Source: Neoarius graeffei
Taxonomy: Eukaryota > Chordata > Actinopteri > Siluriformes > Ariidae
Assembly (NCBI RefSeq): GCF_027579695.1
Contig: NC_083570.1
Span: 96,475,463 to 96,539,462 of the forward strand
Length of the DNA: 64,000 bases
Direction: 5' to 3'
Positions 9,835 through 22,162 of the stretch are shown in pieces. The first letter of the stretch is position 1. The number at the start of each line of letters is the position of its first letter. The translations under genes were made by a program, and so were the position numbers. Below the pieces are notes generated by a model. That model saw only the letters and a program-made list of their open reading frames with translations, searched no databases and was not told where the DNA came from.

Positions 9835-10705
9835 GTTGTGTTACTGATTGCACATTAACATACATTTTTAGCTATTCTCTTAATTTCAATTCCTTTGTTA
9901 ACTATTACATTAAGTGACAAATAAATCATGAAAGGGCATGTTCTTATAGGAAATAATCAACAATATAATTGTGTGATGCCCCAAACCTCTTATTTTCCTA
10001 TAACACCACACACCAACACTTTTATTCCTCTTATAATACAGCATATTTGTCAGTTATTAAATTTAAAAAGAATAATTAAGAAATGATATTACAACTGTTT
10101 ATCATTAAAATTACTGTTGTGGAGTGCCTGCAACAAACAAGTTAGTTTCTGTTATCACTGATATTATAACAGCTATAAACTTCCATTTCCTCACGAGCTT
10201 GCCATGTTACCTAGAAACCACAAAGTGCAAAAAGTGTCCATGTGGCTGAAAACTGGAGCTGACACTGGAGACTCCTTCCTTAATGTTAAATAACTGTCTC
10301 TTTACAAAAAAAAACATATGATTAAATATAATGTCTTACAAGTGTATTGATATAAAATTATGATTTAAATGACAGCCAGAGCTCTTGTCAGAGCTGCTGC
10401 TACTGAAAATTCTGAATATTGAAGAATTCAGCAGCACTGTTTTATCGTCTTACATGAAGAAAAAAAATACTTCTTGTATTTTGTAACGTGGCCCCTCAGC
10501 CAAACTAAATATCATGATGCATATTGTGTATATCATTATGTCTTTGAGTATTGCTCTTGATTTTTTGACAGATTCTCTATCAGAGTAAAATATATGTAAA
10601 GGAAAAAAAAAAGAGTAACAAGTGTTGCCAGGCAAAACAAACCTCTCCCAGTAGCGCTTATAATGAATATGAAGGAAGATAAAAATAGGTTAAAAAATTA
10701 AAATA
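9831..10705. other. intergenic, no gene seen
   Basis: AT-rich unique-looking sequence. No exon with splice sites and no repeat terminus recognised. Confidence 0.45.
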
Positions 10706-10717
10706 GGTACCCCATGG

Positions 10718-10857
10718 CAGCCCTGTGATGACCTGGCGACTTGTCCAGGGTGTACCCCGCCTTTCGCCCGTAGTCAGCTGAGATAGGCTCCAGCTTGCCT
10801 GCGACCCTGTAGAACAGGATAAAGCGGCTAGAGATAATGAGATGAGAGATGAGATGA
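10718..10857 (+). mobile_element. V-SINE, 5'-truncated, 12-bp TSD
   Basis: It carries only the 3' half of the V-SINE, from CCAGCTTGCCTGCGACC through the tail AGATAATGAGATGAGA. It is flanked by a perfect 12-bp duplication GGTACCCCATGG (10706-10717 and 10858-10869), showing insertion by target-primed reverse transcription with early termination. Confidence 0.9.
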
Positions 10858-10869
10858 GGTACCCCATGG

Positions 10870-11290
10870 GTACATGCGGCTACTGCTTATAAATCAAATT
10901 GTTTTCTAATCCCATGTCCATACAGTAAATATAGCATATATATATATATTTACTCTGTGAGGCAGTAGCCACAAAAATGAAGCATAATCCAAAAATGAAC
11001 AATTTAAAAATCACAGAAGTAAAATACACCAAGTGTCTGTACTTTATATTATTCTACTCTTACCTCTTACAGTTTTCGAAACTGAAACTTCCGAACCGAG
11101 GCTGACATACACACGCTGTCGCCATGACCCAAACTCTTATTTCATGGAAATGGCCCGGCGCTAGAGCTCAGTGGAACGCACTTTCCCTCTGTAATAAGCA
11201 TAAACATGTCTGAAAGCGATTTCTTTAGTCTAGTCCATTTATTTTGAATGGTGAACCAAATTGTATATACTCACTGGCCATTTTAATCGG
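10870..11290. other. intergenic, no gene seen
   Basis: Low-complexity TA stretch near 10935, otherwise featureless AT-rich DNA. Confidence 0.4.
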
Positions 11291-11339
11291 AACATGTGTA
11301 TGTGCATGTGCAGTGTGTGATCGTTACACTTACATTCTT

Positions 11340-11605
11340 ACAACACGATGACGTAGTAGCTAGCGCCTCTATATGAGGCAGTAGACACAACAAAAATGAT
11401 TTGGACCTTTTTGGTGACTTTGACCGGATGACCCTCAAAATGTTGGAGGTTCTATTTGAGACCAATGCCCATCTATCCTGAAAGTTTCATCACGATTGAC
11501 CCAGCCATTTTCCCGTAATATAGTTTACAAAAAAACAAAGAAACAATGAAACCCAACCGAAAACAATACCTCGCCCCCTGGTGGACTCCGTCCTGGGCAA
11601 GGTAA
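11340..11605. repeat. dispersed teleost repeat, possibly a LINE 3' end
   Basis: It contains GAAAGTTTCATCACGATTGA, an AAAAAAACAAAGAAAC stretch, and a CGCCCCCTGGTGGACTCC motif followed by GGGCAAGGTAATT. I recognise this layout from abundant teleost interspersed repeats resembling RTE/L2-type 3' ends. No coding part is left, and class assignment is weak. Confidence 0.35.
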
Positions 11606-13455
11606 TTATTTTCCTTCAGATGTCTTGTCTCTCTGACTAGACTTGCTAACAAAGCTTGCCAAGCCTTGACCCTTATACCCATAAAGTACAAACTGAAGAT
11701 GCAGTTACACTCACAGGTCATGTGCCCGTGCTGACTGGACTTATACTCATTCATCCTAATACAGTGTTATAAGGAGGCTGAGGTCAAGAAAGGGTGCTGA
11801 TAGGTGCTATGCTACAAATGTCATAATTATGGGGAAGCATTCCCAGAATTCTTTAGGAGCTTTGACACTCGTAGTAGCTCGCTTCATCTCATTTCAATGT
11901 CTAAGCTTACCGTCTCTCGGAAAAAGGACAACGTGTTTCCACAAGCAGGAGGGAGAAGCATCAACAAAAGCCCAGGAGATCAAGATTACCGGGTCATTTT
12001 CCATGAATGACAATAAAAAATTCTGTCTAAACAAAATCACAAACATTGTTGTGTGGGTGTCATGACTATTATTGAGCTATTATATCATTAGAGTGTCTTG
12101 CGATGATGCATTTGTGAGTCTGTTTGATTCAACTGACCTATCATTAAACCAAGCCAGACTGCTCTCTTATCAAGCTGGTTTGTCAGTCTAGAATTTGGCA
12201 TCAATTTACTGAATTCTCAGCCATTATAAAATTACAACTCTGTATGGAAAACTTTTAGGCCAAGACCAGTGCTGGAGAGAGAGAGAGAGAGAGACAGAGA
12301 GAGCATTAAGAGTACAAATCAAAAGTTGTATAAGTGCATCAGAGTGCTGAGACAGAAAAAATGAACAGCTATTATTTATCCCAAAGTTTTCCCCGCTTAT
12401 GAAGTTTTCTGCTTTTTCTGACAAGGTGTGACATTAAAAAGAAAACTTCTGATATTTAATGCTGAATTTGTAATGACTAAATTGTAGTTGTAGTCGATGT
12501 GTATTGCAACGCAGCCTTTATTACATCTGGGCCAGAGGCTACATGTGGCTTAACAAGATGGCAAACAAGGGCATGTTTGTTCACAAGGAAAATATATAGA
12601 GTTTTGAAAGAAAGAAAATGCTGCTTCAGTGAAACAAAAACATCACTGGATCATCTTGAAGTTCATTAGATGCATGCCGATTGGAAGAAAAACTTTGGAA
12701 GTGGATTTTATGGGCCAGGGCTTCATGGAAACTATAATTAGATTCCAGCTGTGTTAAAAATCTTTTTGTTTGGTTGTTTTATCACTTCACTCCTTTATAT
12801 GTTTTTTGTGGGAGAGTTTGTGTTGCATTCTTGGTTTTTGCCAGCTACTGTCTCAATAGTGCAATTAAGGTAAGGGGCTCTGATGTTGGAGAAAAGGCTT
12901 AGTGAGAAAATATGCAGAAGATTAATGTGAAGGGTCGACCAGCCACGTGAGGTACTTTCAAATACAACCAGGGCCAAATCGATCATATCAATTATTTGAC
13001 CCTTTTTCGTTGAAACGCTGCGGTGCTGATACTGGACTCAGTGCAAACCTTTTGAAAAACTGCTCCATGTTTCCACAGTATTAAAGACCCAAACTATTCT
13101 GTAATGATGTGGGAGCTTAAAATATACAGCATAAAAATAATAACTATGGAGGATTTTACAAGCTGTATTTCTGGCTTTAAGAACATATTTTGCCATCTAA
13201 AGTTAAATCCTTCCCTGGTTATACATGGGACAGTGACTTTGTAATAGGCAACAATTATAATGCAGTAATGCAAGTTATACCACAGTATTGCTGAACTCTG
13301 CGGAATCTGATGGGCCAGAAGGTGTTGATTAATTTCCTTTAGTAGAAATACAGAGATGATGATTGGAAATCATGCATGCTGATTGGTTGAGAACTTCAGA
13401 TTATTTCTCAATAATCACCTCGAGCGACTTGGCAAAATGGCGGCCAATCGCTTCG
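11606..13455. other. intergenic, no gene seen
   Basis: No exon supported. A short (GA)n run sits at about 12274-12304. The remainder is AT-rich and non-repetitive to the eye. Confidence 0.45.
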
Positions 13456-13467
13456 TCACTGTAAGTT

Positions 13468-13837
13468 CTCATCCCATTCTCATTCTCATTATCTCTAGCC
13501 GCTTTATCCTGTTCTACAGGGTCGCAGGCAAGCTGGAGCCTATCCCAGCTGACTACGGGCGAAAGGCGGGGTACACCCTGGACAAGTCGCCAGATCATCA
13601 CAGGGCTGACACATAGACACAGACAACCATTCACACTCACATTCACACCTACGGTCAATTTAGAGTCACCAGTTAACCTAACCTGCATGTCTTTGGGGGA
13701 AACCGGAGCACCCGGAGGAAACCCACGTGGAGAACATGCAAACTCCACACAGAAAGGCCCTCGCCGGCCACGGGGCTCGAACCCGGACCTTCTTGCTGGG
13801 AGGCGACAGCGCTAACCACTACACCACCGTGCCGCCC
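13468..13837 (-). mobile_element. V-SINE, full length, 12-bp TSD
   Basis: Read on the minus strand: a tRNA-like head GGGCGGCACGGTGGTGTAGT with A box TGGTTAGCGC and B box GGTTCGAGCCC, the conserved V-SINE core with TTTCCTCCGGGTGCTCCGG, and the tail ending CTAGAGATAATGAGAATGAG. Flanks carry the 12-bp duplication TCACTGTAAGTT (13456-13467 and 13838-13849). Family: tRNA-derived V-SINE superfamily, relatives of zebrafish DANA and elasmobranch HE1. Confidence 0.93.
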
Positions 13838-13849
13838 TCACTGTAAGTT

Positions 13850-14063
13850 ATGAAAGAAAATGCTGTTCCTAAAAGCACTAAAGATGCTATGAAGTTTGGT
13901 CTAAAACTATTCAAAGGTAAGGTGGAATTGTGATTTATTTTATCCATTTCAAAACAAAGTATTTTATGTGAGTTGGCATAGATAAGTGACACAAGTCTAC
14001 ACCGCGCCTTTATTACATTTGCACGCTGGTTTTGAAGTTTGAAATAAATTATTTTTAAAAATA

Positions 14064-14094
<31 letters not shown>

Positions 14095-14760
14095 AATTAT
14101 TACCTGTGTATTTATATGAAAACAATTATCTGCCTCAGGCTCAGTGAATATTGGTGAATAATAACCTCAACTTTGTCTCAGTTACTATTCACCGATATTC
14201 ACTTTGCCTTTAGCAAATAATTGTTAAAAAACAGCAGCTCTGTTAATAGTGTCGGCTGCAAGGCAAACCACAGGATTATATTAATGTGCTTATTCTAATG
14301 TTAGCATTTCTATCGTAACAACTCACAGGGACTTCTATGGCAGATCTGTCACATAATCAAAGACTAATAATAAATGCATTAAAAAATGTTTTATTCTTTA
14401 ACAGTGTAAACATCTAATCATTGATACACTGAAACTGTTTGTTAGGAGGTGTTGATATAAGATTTATGGATGATGTCTCCACTGTCAGTGCTTTGTAACA
14501 GTCAGTAAGTTTCCTGTCATAGGACATTCTTCATGACAGAGGACACTGAGGTTTCTCAGTAAGATGACAAGCAGTTTTTTTTCTCTTATTAATGTCAAGA
14601 GAGAATAAAGTCAGGTGATGGAAAGACTGTTTATAGCTGCTGTAATGTCAGGGATAAAAGGAACTAACTTGTCTTATGGACAATAATAATAATGAGATGA
14701 GATGATTCATTAATATGTAAATAAAATATTGTAAATGTTGGCAAATTGTTGTGGTATAAG
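13850..14760. other. intergenic, no gene seen
   Basis: AT-rich sequence with an (ATTT)n run at about 14065-14095. No exon was recognised. Confidence 0.45.
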
Positions 14761-14794
14761 AAGAATAAAGCACTTTGTAGAATGGTGCATAGCT

Positions 14795-14843
<49 letters not shown>

Positions 14844-15194
14844 GGGCGACTTGGTGGTGTAGTGGTTAGCGCTATCGCCTCACAGCAAGAGGGTCTGGGT
14901 TTGATCCCCGTGGCCGGTGAGGGCCTTTCTGTGCGGAGTTTGCATGTTCTCCGTGTGGGTTTCCTCCGGGTGCTCCGGTTTCCCCCAAAGACATGCAGGT
15001 TAGGTTAACTGGTGACTCTAAATTGACCGTAGGCATGAATGGTTGTCTGTGTCTATGTGTCAGCCCTATGATGACCTGGCGACTTGTCCAGGGTGTACCC
15101 CGCCTTTCGCCCGTAGTCAGCTGGGATAGGCTCCAGCTTGCCTGCAACCCTGTAGAACAGGATAAAGCGGCTAGAGATAATGAGATGAGATGAT
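14844..15194 (+). mobile_element. V-SINE, full length
   Basis: Head GGGCGACTTGGTGGTGTAGT, A box TGGTTAGCGC, V-SINE core and tail GAGATAATGAGATGAGATGA. It lies directly against a TA/TG microsatellite (14790-14843), which may be its target or may have grown later. Confidence 0.9.
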
Positions 15195-16434
15195 ACATAT
15201 AAAATGACCAGACCTGCTGTTATTTGAAAAATAAATTGGTAAAAGTAACTCTGCTTGATTATTTTACTATAACAGCATGCCCCAATTGATTTAATGATTT
15301 TATGAGTTTTAGCTATGTATGTTCAGATTTTTAGCTCCTATTTACATTGCTGTCAAGGTCAGTAAAATGGTTGTTTCATTCTTGAACCACATAATAGATG
15401 TTACAAATTTTTTAACAATGATCATGAAAACCTCCCTGAGTATTAAAGTCTTAACTTAATGGCCCTTGAACTCCCAATGTCATTGGCCAGCACTACTTTG
15501 GTGTTACAAATGAAGCATGTCTTTAGTGGGGAAAAATGCTAAAATATCAAGATTAGACACAGGCGGCTTGCAGTGAAAAAGAGCAAATGGCTATGCATGC
15601 TAGTCACAACACATCCTGTACATATACAGCTGAAACAGACTTTAGTAAATACACTTTTGTATATTTTTGCCACATAGTAAGCTATTTTTATTTCACTAAT
15701 CCCTGTGGAGATGAATAGAACCTGGGAGAGACAGAGAAAGACGTCAGTCTCAATCTATGGGAACTTTTTTTTGTAGCAATTTGCCAATTAACACTCAATC
15801 CACTGCATGCATCATCACTGGTTGTGGGTAAAAGGGCACCTATTATTTAACAAAAAGTAAACAGGGAAAAGGGGATTTTAATGATCTGCTGAGACCCCCA
15901 GTCCACCACAATACACCATTCATGTCTAATGAGGAGTGAATGTGTCACACTGTGGCTGATTGATTTTTTTTTTTTTTTGTCCTTCACATCGATAAATATA
16001 GCAATATAGCATCACTGGGTCTAATGAAAAGCAGCATAACCCAGAAAAGGCTTTGGTTGCCTCGTTACATATAAATGCTGGCACTGGAAGCCAAAGCCCC
16101 ACCACACACACACAAAAACACACAAACATTGCTGCCATCTTTGCTCATCCGGTTATGACACTATGTGCCACCCATGATGAAGACCACATCTCTTGCTCTC
16201 TGGCTCATTATGTGGGATTATTATGTCAGGCTGAGCCTTTGTCCTGTCTCTCTGCCCAAACACCATGCGAAAAAATGACATGACCTCAACTGCTTGCTTC
16301 ATCCTCAGGGCAATCAAAGTAAGAGGTCACAATGACCGATACCCCTGATTTATTAATGCACGCTATAAAATAATAACTGTCGAGGAATTTGTTCAAAGGT
16401 CGTACTTCTAGCTTTCAGAATACATTTTCCATCC
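15195..16434. other. intergenic, no gene seen
   Basis: Long AT-rich stretch without a supported exon or recognised repeat, apart from short T- and CA-runs. Confidence 0.45.
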
Positions 16435-16788
16435 ATTATCCATAACTGCTTATCCTGTACAGGGTCACAGGCAAGCTGGAGCCTATCCCAGCTGACTATG
16501 GGTGAGAGGCGGGGTACACCCTGGACAAGTCACCAGATCATCGCAGGGCTGACACATAGAGACAAACAACCATTTGCACTCACATTCACACCTACGGTCA
16601 ATTTAGAGTCACCAGTTAGTCTAACCTGAATGTCTTTGGACTATGGGGGAAACCAGAGCACCTGGAGGAAACCCACACAGACACGGGGAGAACATGCAAA
16701 CTCCACACAGAAAGGCCCTTGCTGGCCGCTGGGCTCGAACTCAGAACCTTCTTGCTGTGAGGCGACAGCGCTAACCACTACACCACCA
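16435..16788 (-). mobile_element. V-SINE, tail (GGAT) subfamily
   Basis: On the minus strand it runs from GGTGGTGTAGTGGTTAGCGC through the core to a tail ending in GATAATGGATGGAAAA. The CATCCATTATCC tail type differs from the GATGAGATG tail of most copies here. Confidence 0.85.
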
Positions 16789-16914
16789 GAATACATTTAA
16801 TAGTTCTTAAACAGATATCATCATCGACAATTTTGCAAGAGATACATTTTTATTCATTTTCATTCCAGATAGGGCTGGAACCATGCCTATCCATTACAGA
16901 AAAGTCATACAAAA

Positions 16915-17330
16915 TTCCCATAAATTTGTGGCACTTGTAGGTTACTTTGCTTTCACTCTTCTGTCCAGTTCATCCCAAACCAGCTCAATGGGGTTTAAGT
17001 CTGGAGACTGTGCTAGCCACGCCATGTTTTCAAGCTTACCATCTTGTTCTTTTTTCCTGAGGTAGTTCTGGCATAGCTTGGACTTATGTTTTGGGTTATT
17101 ATCTTGTTGTAGGATGAACCCCTGACCAACTAGGCACATACCAGAGGGTATTGCATGGCTCTGCAGAATGCTGTGGTAGCCGTTTTGGTTCAGGGTGCCT
17201 CTCACTCTTTACAAGTCACCAACCCTGGATCCAGCAAAACAGCCCCAAACCATCACATTTCTTCCTCCATGTTTGACAGTTGATGTCACACACTGTGGAA
17301 CCATCCTTTCGCCTACTCGACGGCGTACAA
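16915..17330 (-). mobile_element. Tc1 family II fragment, no termini
   Basis: Nearly identical to 4887-5302 of the family II Tc1, with no terminal inverted repeats. The coding part covers the second catalytic Asp region (QQDNN) through SPDLNPIE on the minus strand. It was captured as an internal fragment, not by transposition. Confidence 0.85.
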
Positions 17331-17339
17331 TAGATAGGC

Positions 17340-17527
17340 AACATAGAGTAGCCAGTTAACCTAACCGCATGTCTTTGGACCGTGGGGGAAACCAGAGCAC
17401 CTGGAGGAAACCCCCGCGGACATGGAGAGAACATGCAAACTCCACACAGAAAGGCCCCCGTCAGCCATGATGTTCGAACCTGGAACCTTCTTGCTGTGAG
17501 GCGACAGTGCTAACCACTACACCACCA
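17340..17527 (-). mobile_element. V-SINE 5' half, rearranged
   Basis: Head plus first part of the core only, ending abruptly against the Tc1 fragment. It differs at many sites from the SINE at 16435-16788, so it is a separate or much older copy. Confidence 0.75.
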
Positions 17528-17659
17528 GAATACATTTTAAAGTTCTTAACAGATATCATCATCGACAATTTTGCAAGAGATACATTTTTATTCATTTTCA
17601 TTCCAGATAGGGCTGGAACCATGCCTATCCATTACAGAAAAGTCATACAAAATTCCCAT

Positions 17660-18520
17660 GCTGACTTTCACATTATATGTATTTTTTTTCCCACAGGTGA
17701 TTATTTGTTTGTTTTCATATACTTCTTTTATTTTCACATGCAGGGCTTATGGGTTCATGCTTCACATCTGATTTTTGTAATGATTGATTTTCACATGGTA
17801 AATTTTACGTGTAATGCATGTTATGTTTTCACTTGTGAAATTTTACATAATTTATCAATTTTTATGTGATTTTGATTTTTATGTGATGTGATTTTTTACA
17901 TAATTTGTTGATTCTGAATTTACTTTCAAATGTTGTTTAACATATGATGCATGTGCTTTTTATTTTCATACTGGATTTTGACACTTATTCATTTTCATCT
18001 TTTTTTCACAGATAGAATGTGGTTTTATTTTGTCATGTGCTCAAATATTGTTCACACAATGTCAGGTGTTTACTTGCATTTTCATGAAGTGATGAAGTGC
18101 TTTCATTTCATTAAACGTGATCACATATTATTCACATAATCACAACATCATCACTTTTGAAATTTTTCTGTAAGGGATTTTCCACACAAAGAGTGGCTCC
18201 TTCCCCCCAGAATTGGGATGAGCTAGTGAAACCAGAACCAGCACTTTATCAGTCGGTGACTCCCAGATCAGTTCTCACCACAGCCATTGTGTTGGCCATG
18301 CTGATGCTAAAAGCTTGCTTATCCACTGTCAGAAATTTGCAATATAAATAACGGACACACAAGAATAGCATATTGTTTGAGGTAAATAAAAATGCAGGAC
18401 ATGCATTAGCACTCTGCTTGTTAATGCTCATTTCACAAGGCAGGTGAGTTTATTACACACCAGAGTGGGCTTTCTTGTTTTTACTCCACCAGTTCTTTTT
18501 TTGCCATCATAACACATAGT
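17660..18520. other. intergenic, T-rich
   Basis: T-rich sequence with recurrent TTTTCACATG, TTACATAAT and TTATGTGAT words spread over 450 bp, without a regular period. No exon recognised. Confidence 0.4.
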
Positions 18521-18529
18521 GAACTGCAC

Positions 18530-18840
18530 TTAACTGTGCATAATAACTTATTCAAACACACACATTTGTCTCACTATCCTTGTGAGGACCTTCCACTGAC
18601 ATCATTTTTATTGCAGTTAATTAATGCTGTGCCTGAAACCTAAACCTAACCCTAACCTCAGTAATGAAAAGGAAACTTTTTGGCTCTTTTATTTTTTATT
18701 TTATTTTTTATTTTTGTTTAAAAAACACAACAGCAATTTCCTTGTGGGGACCATCCGAATGTCCCCAGAAGGTCAAAATTGTCAGAGTTTACTATCCTTG
18801 TGGGGACATTTGATCCTGAGTAGTATATAAACACACATAC
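18530..18840. repeat. teleost 'CTTGTGGGGAC' repeat with telomere-like stretch
   Basis: CTATCCTTGTGAGGACC, CTTGTGGGGACCATCC and CTATCCTTGTGGGGACAT mark a dispersed motif seen widely in teleost introns. It includes AAACCTAAACCTAACCCTAA near 18637, resembling degenerate telomere repeats. No coding capacity. Confidence 0.4.
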
Positions 18841-18959
18841 ACACACGAGCAAACACATGGGAGTTCACTGGCAATTTTCCACCCGTCACTGATCTTGAAA
18901 AAAGCCTGACAAATATAATTCCTCTATCAATCACTCACTCTCTCCCTCCCTCACTCCCT

Positions 18960-18961
<2 letters not shown>

Positions 18962-19022
<61 letters not shown>

Positions 19023-19023
19023 A
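18962..19023. repeat. (TC)n(AC)n microsatellite
   Basis: About 18 TC units followed by about 12 AC units. Confidence 0.9.
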
Positions 19024-19511
19024 CTATTATTATTAGTAGTAGTATTAGTATTATTCCTAAACTTCTCCATCAGATTGACAGTAAAACTACAGGGAACATG
19101 GGGAAGTATCAAAAAAAAAGAAAGCACCAGTTTTAGACACTAAAGGGAGCCTTTTTTTTAGCATCTAAAGACGTTCAGAGCAACGTGCCAGAAATTTGTG
19201 ACTTTTTAATCTTGGAATTTCTGAGTTTTTTTTTTCCTCTGAAATGTATGACTTTATAATCCTTGAGAATAACCAAGATGTTTATTTTAAATTTATGACT
19301 TTAATCTCGGAAATTCTGAGATTGTTATCAAGGAATATCACCCCACCCTCATGTCCCTCAAAGTTTTTTTTTTCCACCTAAAATGACCCTAATACAGTAC
19401 ACTGTTAAACAAATTCAACATTTTATTTCTGAAAAGATAAGATTTCTTTCTAATATAATCATTTCATCAAAGTTTTCATCTCACTTTTCATGTCTGATGT
19501 CTCACTATCAT

Positions 19512-20445
19512 TAGTTGGGAGTGGGGAGACTTGGGACAAGTTTTCAATTTTTGTGGATTGTGTGAAATTCTCTGCAGGTAGCGTCACATTCATATTGCAT
19601 TCATATTGAGAGTATTTACTATACCCTCTTATGACAACATTCGTTTCTCAGCTTGTCACATATACTGGCCTTCAGGCTTCACTTATTCTGTCATTATTTT
19701 TTTACAGGGAGACATGAGACATTAAGGGGAGACATGGGACATTATGTTGGGAGACTTGGGACATAGTGGGGAGACAGGGAACAAAAATAAAATATCTGGG
19801 CCTGCATGTTTATTTTTTATTTATTATCAAAACTTGTAATATATGAACTGTGTGAACACACAATGCTTGTACAGCGATAGAAAAATGCCAGTTTACCCAA
19901 AACCTGACAAGATAAAACAGTTCCATTCTCAATAAGCTTCATCCTCATGTAGGGACATGCCCAGATTTTTAACAAAAAAAAAAAAAAAATCTAAACAATT
20001 TTACATTTATAAACCACAAGGGGGGAAAAACTGTAACATGATGAACTGTCCCAACTCTCACCATCTGGCCATTTTGAAAAAAAAAAAAAAAAAAAACTTA
20101 AATGTTTTCCCCCCAGAATTTAAGTTTAATAAATAACACTATATCCGGTAGCTCTAGATTACATACTTTAATTTTTAACAAATCCTGAATTCTCCAGCAT
20201 ACATTACACCATAGAATGTAGGTTGAGGTGAAATAGAAAATACAAATTTTGTTTGACGAAAATATTAACTTCACAAACCTTACTGCAGTGACCAGCGTCA
20301 TGTCTCCAAAGGAAATGGGTTACTCGAAGGGGCAACATCTAACTTCGGATGTAATCTAAAACATGACTGGTTAAAATTAATTTATGGGAATACAAACTGT
20401 CCCAAGTATCCCCTGTGCCAAGTTTCCCCGCTATCCCCTACTCTT
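19512..20445. mobile_element. possible non-autonomous DNA element with GGGGAGAC ends
   Basis: GTGGGGAGACTTGGGACAAG on the left is answered on the right by CTGTCCCAAGTATCCCCTG and TTTCCCCGCTATCCCC. Several internal copies of GGGAGACATGGGACATTA lie at 19709-19790. The inverted ends are imperfect and no target duplication was found. Confidence 0.35.
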
Positions 20446-20525
20446 TTATTGAAGAGACTTCTGTATTTAGATTGCTGTTATAACTGCTGTAGTAGTAATC
20501 TCGCTGTTGTATCAATAACACAGCG

Positions 20526-20526
<1 letters not shown>

Positions 20527-20594
<68 letters not shown>
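20527..20594. repeat. (GATA)17 microsatellite
   Basis: Uninterrupted tetranucleotide array. Confidence 0.95.
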
Positions 20595-20599
20595 TCCAA

Positions 20600-21420
20600 T
20601 AGTGTTTTTTTTATTTATTTAGCAATGTATCCATTAAAGTCCACACACACCTAAACATTGCTTGTGATCAGATTTAACCAAATCAGTCACTGGACAACTG
20701 AAGCACCATTGGATAGCTAAGCTCTCTAGCTACCTCACAATCGTTTTGTTTGGCTCCTGGTTAGTGAAAATTGTTGAATCTGTCCAAATAGAAACCTGTT
20801 AGGAAGTTATGAAGCTTTGATTATACAAATAACCCAACGAACTGTCACGTTGAACCTCTTTTATAGTAAAATGTTAAAAATAATTTAATTGTCTTGCCAT
20901 ACATGGTTGACATATGACAGTGAGATTTAATTGTTAATAAATGATGAATCAATTAATTAATTAGTACTTTTCAATAACATTGTGTTATTAAGTTTCATGA
21001 CAAATATTTTATTGTAGGCTATATAATTGGTAAAAGTAACGTGTTATGCAAAGCAAGGCTATTTATTTATTTAATATTACCGTGGAGAATAAAAGGAGCC
21101 ATATCTCATCGCAAACATGTCTTTCACTATAGGCTTACCTGTATTTTATATATAATCATTGTTGTGTTTCAGTATACATTCACAGTCAAGAACTGATAGA
21201 ATTACTGACTAAATAGTACACCAGTACAGTGTGCATAAGATTCCCCATAAACAACAACATTCCCTTCATTAATGTGAAAATAGTATTCATCTGTTCTACA
21301 AATTACAGGACCAGACACTGCATGCAAAAACCCGTAGGCATGCATTAAAATCACTGGATTTATTCTGTAACAGCGCATCTATCCGCGGTGCCTTCTTCTA
21401 GAGACAGGAACAAAAATACG
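20600..21420. other. intergenic, no gene seen
   Basis: AT-rich DNA; no exon or recognisable repeat. Confidence 0.4.
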
Positions 21421-21429
21421 TGCAAGAAA

Positions 21430-21640
21430 ACCATCATCCCGGTGTGTGTGTGTGCGTGTGCGTGCGTGCACACTGAGGTGGCGCGCCATGACAGGGTTGA
21501 GGTCCGAACGGCTGTCTCTTATTGGTCGAGGTCGAGGGTGTGTCCGGGGAGTGGGCGGAGCTAGTGACACGCGGTCATTCATCTATACAGCCCAGTCTGC
21601 GCTGGAAGAGGATAGAGAGAAAGAAGCAGAGAGGCGCAGA
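21430..21640. promoter_or_regulatory. CpG-rich promoter-like island
   Basis: A short GC- and CpG-rich block in an otherwise AT-rich region. It contains ATTGGTC (an inverted CCAAT box), GGGGAGTGGGCGGAGC (a GC box) and a purine-rich stretch. It lies 4.6 kb upstream of the stc2 start codon. It could be a distal promoter, a 5' non-coding exon region or a chance island; nothing proves transcription. Confidence 0.3.
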
Positions 21641-22090
21641 AATAACGAGGGCTGCATCCCAAACAGCATACTAGTGTACTAAATAGTGCGCAAAAACAGC
21701 CAGAGTACTCCAGTTTCTTCGACTGTTCATCTGAAACCCCTGCATCTAAGCTATCTATTTGCTAAAACAAAATATCATGCTGGAATAACCGGCACCGTAA
21801 TTTCAACATCCACCAGCCCAAGACACAATCGAGCTCTTATGTTCATGTAAGTCCAGCTGGACTTAAATAAACTGCTCCAGAGCTGAGACAACACTGCGGA
21901 TTTTACTGTGCACATGTTCCAGATCGGACTGCAGACTCGGGCAGCCCATGCCTCTTCAAGCTGTGAAATTTCCTTTTGAAACGTTTCCTGGAAAGCAATG
22001 GGCACAGCTAAGCCACTCTTTCAAGGGACGGTCATTTAGGCTTCCTTCCTTCCTTTTTGGTGTTAATTGTAAGTCCCTTCATGTGGATAA
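21641..22090. other. intergenic, no gene seen
   Basis: It contains GGGCTGCATCCCAAACAGCA, a word common in teleost dispersed repeats. No exon is supported. Confidence 0.35.
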
Positions 22091-22098
22091 ACGCGCCA

Positions 22099-22102
<4 letters not shown>

Positions 22103-22160
<58 letters not shown>
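22103..22160. repeat. (TA)n(CA)n microsatellite
   Basis: About 24 TA units abutting the TA target of the MITE at 22163. Confidence 0.9.
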
Positions 22161-22162
22161 TA

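Larger units (their letters stand above)
16789..17659. repeat. local duplication with Tc1 and SINE filler
   Basis: The 134 bp at 16788-16921 (from CCAGAATACATTT to AAAATTCCCAT) recur nearly identically at 17527-17659, an offset of 739 bp. Between the copies lie a Tc1 fragment (16915-17330) and a SINE 5' half (17340-17527). The first junction shares TTCCCAT with the Tc1 fragment, consistent with microhomology-driven template switching. Confidence 0.75.

Noticed and set aside
13480-13837. V-SINE heads as functional tRNA genes
   Set aside because: A and B boxes are present, but the head cannot form a full cloverleaf with anticodon arm and is fused to the SINE core.
18637-18660. Possible interstitial telomere (CCTAAACCTAACCCTAACC)
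   Set aside because: Fewer than four imperfect units within a known dispersed teleost repeat; not evidence of a chromosome fusion.
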